A stretch of 64,000 nucleotides of DNA, from NCBI RefSeq assembly GCF_037975245.1, contig NC_092576.1:37166611-37230610 (forward strand), given 5' to 3'. Numbering within the stretch: the first letter of the stretch is position 1; each line of letters starts with the position of its first letter. The notes beneath the pieces are model-generated. The model saw only the letters and a list, made by a program, of their open reading frames with translations, did not search any database and was not told the origin of the DNA. A program made the position numbers and the translations under genes. This document shows, in pieces, positions 36,231 through 48,200 of the stretch. The DNA comes from Apostichopus japonicus. Taxonomy: Eukaryota; Echinodermata; Holothuroidea; Aspidochirotida; Stichopodidae.

Positions 36231-39200
36231 GTTGTCGAGTAGAGGATCGATGTTAGTTTAATCCCGACAAAGCTGCAAAGTTTCATGTGGAAGCGTGGAA
36301 TTCCAAAGATAAGAATAGAGAATATTTATAATGTTCTGTGACTTTTATTCCTTCACTACTCCAGTCCCAAACTCCTTCACTCAATCTCTCAGGTCTCTAT
36401 CAGTTTGCAGTCACTTCACTCAGCCACACCCTTCATTTTCCCAACAGCCAGCACAACAACACAAGCCAATATTCCAAGTCAAAGTCAAAGTGAACAGTGA
36501 ACTCCCTTCCTCTCACACAATATCATAAGTAGTCTGTACATATAGCATACTGTAGAAACACACACACACATCTCTAACCCCTCTTGACCCCCATCTCCCC
36601 TTATCTCTCCTTCATCCTGCCTGACCTACATAAGCACCAACTTTCGGACTTTCACTGGCTCACGCCCAAGAATTCCATCTCCATAGCAATAATATTTACA
36701 AAGTATAGTTAAAGAGATATATTATAGAAATAGAAAGTTGCGATATATAGATTGTTCATGGTTATAGATATAGTCTTTAAGTTTGTTCTCGACAATCTCC
36801 GGGGGCCATCAAACAAAGTGGCATGAAAAGGAGGGTCGTGGTGTGGTCATCGTCACTTCCGCTGAAGTCTGCTTCTAGTGGAACCAGATCTTTAACGCCT
36901 CGTTTGGTAATGAATCCTGACGGAAGTTTGACCTTGACAAATCGCACCTCACCATCAGCAGATGGGACATGATCTGTAACTCTCCCCATTTTCCAGGAGA
37001 CTCTCGGGGTGCTTTCACGAATAAGGCAGATTTCACCTTTCTGTGGTAGGCGACAAATTTCACCACGGGTCAACCTGAAGTGAGTTTGGTGGGCTTCTCG
37101 GAGTTCCTGTAGGTATTGTGTTTGCCAGATCTTCCAGAAATGATCAAGCTTTTTCTCTCTCAATTTCCATTGACGTAGTAGAGTTGCCTTTCCTCGAGGA
37201 TTGGGGTCATAATCTGGATCAGTAGGGTCCTCATTCGAAGGAGGCATACCCAGTTGACACATTGGAGCCATCAGACTTGCAGGTGTTAGGATAGACTGAT
37301 CATTTATATCAGCTGACAATGGAAGAAGAGGTCTGGTATTAAGAGTTCCCTCAATTTGAGCAATGAGGGTTCTCAAACCTTCATCCTTAATAGTCATCTT
37401 CCACAGAGTTTTCTTGATGGCTCTTTTCACCAGATCTACAAGTCTTTCATAGAAGCCGCCAACCCAGGGTGACCTTTCAGGAATATAGCACCAATTAATG
37501 CCTTTTTCAGAGTAAAAGGCAGTGAGACATTCTCTTATTTCCTCACTTGGCTTTTGTCCCCAGATAGCTTGCAGAATACTTGCTCCTTTCTTAAATTGAA
37601 GAGCATTGTCTGTCAGGATGGTGTGTGGAGTTCCTCTCCTCCCAATAAATCGTTCCACAGCTTGAACTGCTGACTCGGCTGAACAATCTCCGATCAATTC
37701 CAGATGTACAGCTCTGGTAGTAAAACAAGTGAATATAGCAATCCACCGTTTTTGATGTTCAGTGTCTTTCTTTTCACGAATGAAGAGAGGACCCATATAA
37801 TCTAAACCAGTGTATTTGAAGGCTGGCGCTCTTTGAACTCTCTCTGCAGGCAACTGGGCCATCTTAGGTGGTCTAAATGTCCCACCTTGAACTCTTCTGC
37901 AGATGAGACATCTCTTTAGACACTTTTTTATCTCAGTAAGTCCATGAGGAATCCAATATCTCAATCTTACTTCTGCCAAGGTGGATCTTGCTCCAGCATG
38001 GAAAACCTTGTCATGTGCCTTATTGATCACTAGAGTTGTGAATTTGTTGTCACGAGGAAGAAGGGTGGGATATTGACTTTCCTCTGTGAGGTTTGCATTT
38101 GCAAGCCTCCCACCGCAACGAATTACATCCCCATCTAGAAACAGATCAAGTTGTTTGATCAACTGATTTCTTTCCCCTTTCTTGAGCAGGTTTATCTCTT
38201 CGTTAAAACCTTGTTGTTGGACAACCTGGATCCATTGATTTCTGGCGTATTGCAGTTCTTTAACTGTGACTGCTTTGGTATCAGGAATATCCCTTTTGAG
38301 GCATAGGTTGATGAAACGATGACAATATGCTGTAACTCTCATCAGCTTTCCGATGTTTCCGTATCGGCTGACATCAATGCCAAATGGGGTTGACACCTCT
38401 CCACATGTACTCATCAGATGGGCTTCTTGCCTTAGATAGGATTTTTCTTTTTCTTTGTTGCCCTTATTGAGTACCAATGGCAAGTTTTGCTCTTTTTGAC
38501 CTGGTGACCATTTGGGCCAATAGATCTCCTCTCGGATGGTCCACTTAGGACCGGTCAACCAGTTTGACTCTTTCAGACTTTTTGCTGAAATGCCTCTTGT
38601 TGCCAGGTCGGCTGGATTCTCCTTTGTATCCACATAGTTGAATGTAATGTCACCTTTACCGACAATCTCTTGGGTCCTTCTTTGGACATATGCTGGAAGC
38701 TCCTTCTCAGAATTAATCCAATGTAGGGTGATTTGTGAATCACTCCACAAAAATTTTCTACTCACTGGGTAGTGCAGCTCTTTCTCTACAAATCTCATAG
38801 CTCTAGATCCAATCAGTGCTGCAGTGAGCTCCAGCTGGGGAAGAGTCATTTTTCGTTTAATAGGAGCAACACGGGCTTTGGCAAATATCAGACTGCACTT
38901 CACGGTAGATGCTACCTTCTGTCTAACATAGACACAGGCAGAATAAGCTTCAAGACTTGCATCAGTGAAGCAAATTAGTTGTACTGGGATCATCTCACCA
39001 CTTAGGATCCATCTTGGGATACTAAATTTCTTCGCTCCTACAAGCTCCCTTTGAAGAGCCTTCCACTTGACCACATAGTCTTCTGGCAAGGGATCATCCC
39101 AGTCGAATTTCTCTTTCCACATTTCTTGGTGGAGTATCTTTCCTCTGATAGTTATAGGACTTAGAAAACCCAGTGGATCAAATATCTTTGCCAATTGTTG

Positions 39201-42200
39201 AAGAGTAGATCTTTTTGTAGTCTTCTCAAGATCATCTACAATCAACTTAGTTTTGATTGTATCCACTTGGATGTCCCAAAGCATCCCAAGCACGCTGACT
39301 TCCGTGCCCTTTGCCCTGTCTTTCTCTGGCAGCATTTGGTTGAATTCTTTGCTGTTGGAGAGCCATTCTCTCAGATTCATTGAAGCATTGTCAAACAGCT
39401 GTTTTGCTTCTTGGTATAGCTTTACAGCTTCCTGAACGCTGTTTGAGCCGATGATCACATTGTCGACGTACACGTTGTTCTTGATTTGATTGCTGACATC
39501 ACCAGGATTTTTATCTAGATGGAAGTTGATCGTAGCCCCCAGCAAGTAGGGTGAAGCGACAATTCCAAAAGGAATTCTGGAGAAACGGTACACTTGTATA
39601 TTGCCATCGATGATAGGCATTGTATGGTCTTTCAGCCACAGAAATCGTGTCGCATCTCTATCTTCCAATCTTAGTCCCACCTGAAGGAAAGCTTTCTCAA
39701 TATCTGACACCATTGCAATCTTTGGTAGTCGGAAACGTATCAACAGACCTGCAAGGTCTTTGAGCAAACACGGACCAGCATGCATTATGTCGTTTAGACA
39801 CTTCTTTTCCTTTTTTGTTTTTGCACTGGCATCGTACACCACTCTTAGTTTGGTAGTTGCCTTGTCTTCCCTATTTACTGCTAAATGGGGAATGTAGTGT
39901 ACTCTAGGACCGTCTGGTTGTTTGGATGTCACTGCTTCAACTATACCAGCCTGCAGCTGATCTTCAATGATTTGATTGTATTTCTGGAACCTAGGAGTTG
40001 GTTCCCCAGATGGACACAGACTCTTTAGTGTGGATGAAAGTCGCCCTTTGGCAGTACTGAAATTGCTTGACAAAACGATCTTATCATCCTTCCAAGGGAA
40101 ACCCACGGTATATCGACCATTTTCATACTGGACGGTATCTTTGAATCGTTGTAGGATTTCCTCATCTTTTTGTGCCTGACTGAGATCATCGGATTGGATT
40201 CCAATAGTTTCTAGATCCCATAATTGCTGTATGGGGTCTTCCTTCTTACTCAGGCATAACATTTGATTTACTTTCAATGGTTGCTTGTTGATAAATGGAT
40301 CAACTTCTCTTTTATCAGATTTTGGATCTGTCATCTTTTTAGCCTTTCCGCAAAGGATATTTCCCAGTGGTGAGTGGTGGACTACTAGGCTATCTTGAAT
40401 AGCTGTTATAGGCAAACCAGCACCCATAAGATCATACCAGTAATCGATCCCGATAATGATGTCAATTGGCATTGATTTGCTCGAGTTAGGTGGTATGTTG
40501 AGAGGATTCAAAGCCTGAATTTTCTTCCAGGTAGCTTTATCGAAATGAATTGCCTCTAATCCCATTGGTGGAGCCATTTTAGGGATACTGTAGGCCTCGA
40601 TATCAAGCTTAAAACCTCTAGGCCCATTTAATTCTAATTCCACCATTCCTGCCACCACTGTTTCAGCCTGATCTGTGTTAAATCTTGAGGTTTCCAATGT
40701 TACCTTCTTCTGTGATCTCAAATTCAATCTTTCAGCTGCCTCTGCACTAATACAGGTTACTTTTGCCCCTGTATCTAGAAAAACATGCATATGTTTTCTT
40801 TCTTTGGTCACTGGATTAGTGATTGGATATTTGAAAGCTGCCATGATAATCCCATGTTCTTGTCGACTAGCTGTTAAGTAGCCATCAATCTGCACCTTTT
40901 CGATTTCATTTTGTTTCTTTTCTTCTTCAATTTGGACATTAAGATGCGTTGGCTGCTCAACTTTTTTCTTGAAGCATAATGCTGAATTATGATTCACATC
41001 TTTACAGTGAAAACATGGCTTCTTTCTTTTGCAATCTTTGAATAGATGGCCTTTATTTAAGCATTTGAAACAACGATTTTCTTTTTGGACCATCTCACGT
41101 CGTTTTCTTATGTCGGTCACTTTCCGACATTCATCACTCCAGTGGTTGCCTTTACCACAAAACAAACATGGTCGTCTGTACACTTGGGAAGCATCTTGAG
41201 CAAAATTTGCAGTAGGCAGTTTGTTTGTTGGTTGTTGGATTGGATCACTAGATTCCTCTTTTGATTCTCTTTTTTTACTGGTATTTCCAGTTGTTATGGC
41301 TAGCAAATGGAAATTCTTTAGGAAGTCCAAAAATTCTTGCATGGACTGTTCTTTTTTGTGTTTGTTTTGGAGGAATCTCATCTTATTCATTTCAATGGTC
41401 AAGGACCTTGGCAGCTTGTCTGTCAATTCTGGTACATAAGCATTGAGAGCTTCATCTGGTACACCCTGCCTCTTTAAGGCCACTGTGAGAGCATTGGTCT
41501 CATCAACAAACTTTTCTAGATTTCCCATATTCTCTCTCACTTGTTTTATTGAATGGAGGCTGTTCCAGAGGGCCCTTTTCTGGTGCATTTTATCACCATA
41601 CTGCTCCTTTAATATGGCAACTGCATCTACATACTTGTTTCCTTCTAGGCCCAGTCCTTTGATTTTATCGTAGGCAGGACCAGTCAAGAGTTGAAGGAGA
41701 TAATCTAGCTTTTGTTTGTTACTCAACTGTGGTTGGCTGTCTACATTAATCTCAAAAGACTCCCAAAAATTAGGCCATTTGAGAATTTCACCCGCAAATG
41801 TTGGCAACTGGATTTTAGGAAGCTTGGTCATTATTGGTGACCGAACTGACTGTCCACCTATGGTTCCTTGTGGTGAGCTGGACGTTGGATTTTGGATAGT
41901 TTCAATCAACCTTTCTTGGTCTAAAGTTCTTTGATCTTTAATTTCTTGAAGGAGCTGCATTGTTTGTGACTGATTTTGTTGATTGGCCTGTTGCTGCATC
42001 TGTATAATTTGTTGCATGTGCTCCTGGGAGCGTTGTTGACTTTCAAATAATTGTTGCATCTGTTGTTGTGACTGTAGCAAAATCTGTAGTAAATGACCTG
42101 TCATATCCCCTTGGGATTTCATGGAACTTTCAGAAGGGGTTGCCTTCGGGACTCTGTCCCCTGGGACCTCCGGTGTAGACATGGTATTTTGATATTTGGA

Positions 42201-45200
42201 CTGGCTTCTTAGCCTTGATGCATCAGGCTGAGCAGTGGCACCATTTATTTCGTTTAGGACTTTAAGATTGCATCCATACTGGCTAAGTTGAATCACTGTG
42301 AATGTGCCATTTTGGACCAGCTGGGCCAGTAAATTGCCACCACCACAATCTTCACACACCCAAGAAAACTGCTCCAAATCATTTAAAGCATGATATAGCT
42401 TTTCTGTAATGATGTCACTTATTGGGTCATTTATGCAGACACAGCACCACCATTTCTTACAGTGATCACAATCAATGCCGTCTTCTGTCTCTCTCTCACA
42501 TTTATTACATGGCTGCATTTTCATAGGCAATTGCTTTTTCTTATTTGATAGGCCTATATTGGGCTAAGAATTCCTAGCATGGATTTCTATAGTATAGCCT
42601 ATCTCTCTTTATTCTCTCTCTCTCTCTCTCTCTTCTCTTCTTACCTTCGGAAACTGTTCTTGATCAGACTTTTACAAACCTCGCTCTGCTACCAATTTGT
42701 CGAGTAGAGGATCGATGTTAGTTTAATCCCGACAAAGCTGCAAAGTTTCATGTGGAAGCGTGGAATTCCAAAGATAAGAATAGAGAATATTTATAATGTT
42801 CTGTGACTTTTATTCCTTCACTACTCCAGTCCCAAACTCCTTCACTCAATCTCTCAGGTCTCTATCAGTTTGCAGTCACTTCACTCAGCCACACCCTTCA
42901 TTTTCCCAACAGCCAGCACAACAACACAAGCCAATATTCCAAGTCAAAGTCAAAGTGAACAGTGAACTCCCTTCCTCTCACACAATATCATAAGTAGTCT
43001 GTACATATAGCATACTGTAGAAACACACACACACATCTCTAACCCCTCTTGACCCCCATCTCCCCTTATCTCTCCTTCATCCTGCCTGACCTACATAAGC
43101 ACCAACTTTCGGACTTTCACTGGCTCACGCCCAAGAATTCCATCTCCATAGCAATAATATTTACAAAGTATAGTTAAAGAGATATATTATAGAAATAGAA
43201 AGTTGCGATATATAGATTGTTCATGGTTATAGATATAGTCTTTAAGTTTGTTCTCGACACTAGTAAGAGAACAATATATTGATTTAATTGGTTGTTATTA
43301 AACCTACTTAGGAGTTACAGTACTACTTAGTGATATAAATAACACAATAAACAGTACCATGATACTGTTGACTGTAAGTCATTTTAAAGCATTGCAGGTA
43401 TGAGAGTTAACACATTGACATTGATAAGTTTGAATGTGCGCAGAGTTTTTTAATTGCTTAAAGTAAAAAAATTATTCCTTTCTGGATGTACTGTACTGTA
43501 CATCATCTGTGATTGTTCAGGCCCGCCCTCCCTGGAACTGAATTTTCCTTTTTTAATACCTCCCTGCCGTAAGTTACCCTGCCCTCAATAAACATGTATG
43601 TAAATGTGATGTACAAAAAGCACAATGCTGACCCTATTGAGAAACAAGTATATAAAATAAACAGCAGTACAACATACAATCTCAAACACTTTAGTTCTGT
43701 AAATTTCAGGTTGTAATGTTTATGGACTGACACCTTGACTGTTGCTTTACAGTTCTGTAAGTTTCAGCAAATGTCGATAGACCATTAAATTATGTTTTCG
43801 GCCACCGAGATTTGCAACCATATTCAATCTGACTAATCTTGCATCCTGCAAAGAATTGCAGTTCTTGTATAACAGGGGGGGCCTATATGATTGACATTTG
43901 GTCTAGGCTTTGTTAGGTTAGCTTGTGCTTATTTAATGAAGTATTGCCATACACGTAACAGGAGGGCCTATATGAATAATGTTATGTTAGGTTAACTTGT
44001 ACTTATTTATTGAACATCCTGGGCTTGTGCTTATTGTGCAATAATAGGGTCCACTGCGATTGGATGCTCTAGTTGTTAGCTTTAGAGGGCGCATCGGGAC
44101 TGGGGGTTCATCAAATGTTATTCTTTAGTTTATATTTAAATAAAAACAATACAGTACCTATGGGTGAGGGGGGTGGTGATAGGGGAAATGACCTCAATGG
44201 GAATGCGGTCATACTATACTGTTATGTAATAATGTTAAGGAAGGAACAGTGGGAGTGCTGTATCATCACATTGAACCAATGGTTATACTGTATGTTCCTT
44301 TCTGTCAGTGTGAGACACCGCACTGGTCCTAAACACACATTGTTGGTAATTTGTTAGCCCATCCTTCTCACCTTAACCAAGCTTATAAATGATGTGTTTC
44401 AAGTCCAACAATTTATTGTTTTGCATTGATTTCCATTTTATTGTGGATCTTGTTCTCATTCATTTCTTCTCTTTTTTGCAGACTGTTGAGAGTAAGCAGC
44501 TAGAGGAGGTTGTCAACAGCATCTTTCATACCATACTTTTCCACAGAACCACAGGAAAGGTAAGGAACACTTCAATCTTTCCATTTCTGTGTGTAACACT
44601 CTTACTGCACTGAAGACATGTAGTGAGATGTCTGTACATGTACTCTTATTACAGCAATGTTGCCTGTTCTGAGTTATAGACTTTGTAAATAACACAGAAC
44701 CACAGGAAAGGTACAGGAACACTTCCAATTATCCATTTATGTGTGTAACTTTCTTACTGTACTGTAGTCATGTAGTAAGATGTCTGAAAATGTACTCATA
44801 TTACAGCAATGTTGCCTGTACTGAGTCACACACTTTTTAAATAACACAGAACCACAGGAAAGGTACAGGAACACATCCCAATTTTCCATTTCTGTGTGTA
44901 ACTTGTTATTACTGTACTGTAGACATGTAGTGAGATGTCTGTACATGTACTCATATTACAGCAATGTTGCCTGTACTGAGTTACACACTTTGTAAATAAC
45001 ACAGAACCACAGGAAAGGTACAGGAACACTTCCCAAGTTTCCATTTCTATGTGTAACTTGTTTTAACTGTACTGTAGACATGTAGTGAGATGTCTGTACA
45101 TGTACTCGTATAACAGCAATATTGCCTGTACTGAGTTACACACTTTGTAAATAGCACAGAACCACAGGAAAGGTACATGAACACTTCTAATTTTCCATTT

Positions 45201-48200
45201 CTGTGTGTAACTTGTTATTACTGTACTGTAGGCATGGAGTGAGATGTCTGTACATGTACTCATATTACAGCAATGTTGCCTGTACTGAGTTATACAATTT
45301 GTAAATAACACAGAACAACAGGAAAGGTACAGGAACACTTCAAATTTTCCATTTCTGTAACTTGTTATTACTTTAATACTGTAGACATGTAGTGAGATGT
45401 CTGTACATGTACTCATATTACAGCAATGTTTCCTGTACTGAGTTATACACTTTTTCAATAATACATCCGTACATTACCTTTAAATTGTTCTTTCAGTTTC
45501 ACTACAAACAGGAAGGTGCTTTCCTCATCGGTACTGTCGGTGTGGTGGAGACTGATTGTGACTTTGTTGATTTGACATATGTAAGTAAAATATTCATACA
45601 TGTTTCATTATCTTTGGTATGTGTGTAAAAGAGCTATATAGTCGAACACTGATAGATCCTTCAGATGTCCGTTGCAACCTCCATACAATTGGGTGCAGCA
45701 TATATCCAGAGGCAGGGTTGGTGGTAGGGTGGTGGGGGTGTACTCCATCCATAGGCGTAGGAGGCGGGGGGCTGGGGGGGCTGCAGCCCCCCCAACCATA
45801 ATTTTTGGTGAAAATTCGGGCAATATGCTGAGAATTTTTCGGGCACCTACTGCCGAAGAATAATAATTTGCAGTGTGTTTTTCATTTTTTGGGGGTAAAA
45901 TTCGGCAATATGCTGAGAATTTTTCTGGCATCTACTGAAAGAATAATAATTTGCAATGTGTTTTTCAAATTTTTGGTGAAAATTCGGGCAATATGCTGAG
46001 AATTTTTCGGGCACCTACCAGTGACGGAGCGTCCATACAGTCAGAGGGGGCGGATGCCCCTCTGACGGACTCAAATGGACTGCTGGTGCCCTTTTCAGCT
46101 TTTTACCACTCTTTGCTTATTCGCGATTATTGACTTTTTATTGCGCTCTCAAATACCTTTGACATTTGTCACATTTTGTTGGTGCAATTTTCTGACAAAT
46201 GGCGATGACACCTATTTATTCTTCGTTTATCTTGAAATTAGCAAGGCCTGGAAAGGGTCATTTCCGGCGATCTAGGGAGTATCTTTACTCAAAAAATTTA
46301 CGCTCCGCGCCAACCTGTGGTGGCGCTCCGCTTAGATAGTGTCGAGAAAGCGCCCCTACAGACCATTCTCTCCCCCCTGACCACTACCCCTATAGCTCCG
46401 CCACTGGCACCTACTGAAAAGAAGAAGAATTTGCAATGTGTTTTTCAATGGTTAAACTTATATTATTATCATTATTGTTGTAACGACTTCCCCAATAACT
46501 CTAACCAATATGGAAGGGTAAAAACACGGAAAATGATTGTTTGTTATTGGCATGTGATGTAATAACCGAAGAATGCCTATGATAAGCACATTAACATGCG
46601 AAACGCGCGCTGCGCGCGAAAAATTTTGGTTATATTTTTCGGGCAAGTCGTTACAGCCCCCCCAAATCAAATGAGGCTCCTACGCCTATGACTCCATCTC
46701 CACTTTTAAACACCACAGACTAATTAAAAGTAGATATTGGCACAAGCCTTGTATGTATCTGATCTTAAGACCTAATTTTACAGCCTTTATATCCCTCATA
46801 ATTCACAATTGCACAACTAAAAACTTAATTCTGTTTGACGGATGATTTCCAGATCCCCCTACATATAGATATATATCGATAGTCCACTTCAACAACCCGC
46901 ACCCAGAAAGATTACTGTACTGCATAACTGTAGACGATACAGTAGTCATTCCTGCGCTGCTCCTTACACAACCAGAGGTATTACTGTACTGTATAAATGT
47001 AGACACTATGTACAGTATACAGTCATTGAGTACTGCACTGCTCCTTACAAACCCAGAGGTTTTACTTTACTGTATGCCCTAGACAATACAGGAGTCATTG
47101 ACTACTGGACTGCCCCTTACACAAGGGCGGCGGAACGGGGGGGGGCACAGGGGGCACGTGCCCCCCCACTTTTCCTCAGGTTAAAACTGTGCCCTTTTTC
47201 TACATAAAAATTGAGGTGTCTCAAGTTAGCAAGAGGCCAGGGAACCAGAATGAACACTCGGGAGGGCCGTTTCCGGCCATCTGAGGGGTTTGTAAAACCA
47301 AAAATGTTATTGTTCGCTCCGCGCCAACCGATGGTGGCGCTCCGCTCAGATAGTCGTGCATACAACTGTGCAAATCCTGGCTAAGCCCCTGACTTTTAAT
47401 GAATTACTGTGGGTCAAACTCAAAGCTATTTCGAATGGAATAAATTGTTAAGATATTAATAAGAAATAAACTCTAATTCGAAGATTCCTACATAAGCAAC
47501 TAGCATGATTTTCACCTCATTTTGTCTCAAAAGAAAACTTGTTCCTTGTTTTCCAATTTGCACATTGGATATTGCAGTGCTAGTATGCATATTTTCCTTG
47601 AAGGTGGGGGGGGGGGGGGGTGTTGATGGAGTGATGTGTATACGCAAATAAGATAATACAATAAGACTTATAAAGGTAATATAAGGCTGCATCTAATCGA
47701 ATTTCTGCAAAGTGCCCTTTGATGTTGGTGCCCCCCCCAGATTAAAAGTGCTTCCGCCGCCCTTGCCCTTACACACCCATAGGTATTACTTTACTGTATA
47801 ACTCTAAACACTACAGTAGTCATTGAGTACCGCACTGCTCCCCTACACACCCAGAGGTATTACTTTACTGTATAACTGTATGCCCTAGACAATACAGTAG
47901 TCATTGAGTACTGGACTGCCCCTTACACACCCAGAGGTATTACTGTACTGTATAACATAGACAATACAGTAGTCATTGAGTACTGCACTGCCTCTTAAAC
48001 ACGCAGAGGTATTACTTTACTGTTTAACTGTAAACACTGCAATAGTCATTGAGTACTGCACTGCCCCTTACACACTCAGAAGTATTACTGTACTGTATAA
48101 CTGTAGACACTACAGTAGTCATTAAGTACTGCACTGCTCCTTACACACCAGATGTATTATTTTACTGTATGCCCTAGACAGTATAATACAGTAGTCATTG

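Larger units (their letters stand above)
36233..43259 (-). mobile_element. Full-length BEL/Pao LTR retrotransposon, 7,027 bp, inside ATG101
   Basis: Two 562-bp LTRs (36233-36794 and 42698-43259) that appear identical by eye, a 5-bp target duplication CTAGT, a primer-binding site beside the right (5') LTR, and a single uninterrupted Gag-Pol ORF on the minus strand. There is no envelope ORF. LTR termini form the short inverted repeat TGTCGAG/CTCGACA. Identical LTRs, intact ORF and perfect duplication indicate a recent, probably still competent insertion. It lies antisense to ATG101 at the coding exon 1/intron 1 border. Confidence 0.97.

Noticed and set aside
36331-36528. 65-codon plus-strand ORF, repeated at 42796-42993
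   Set aside because: Lies wholly within both LTRs; duplicated only because the LTRs are.
36228-43264. Assembly chimera as an explanation for the retrotransposon in ATG101
   Set aside because: The 5-bp target duplication and exact continuation of the splice donor on the far side are signatures of true integration, though raw reads should confirm.
45063-45458. 131-codon minus-strand ORF with repeated [13 protein letters not shown]-like peptides
   Set aside because: It is the translation of the ATG101 intron 2 minisatellite, antisense to the gene, with no independent support.
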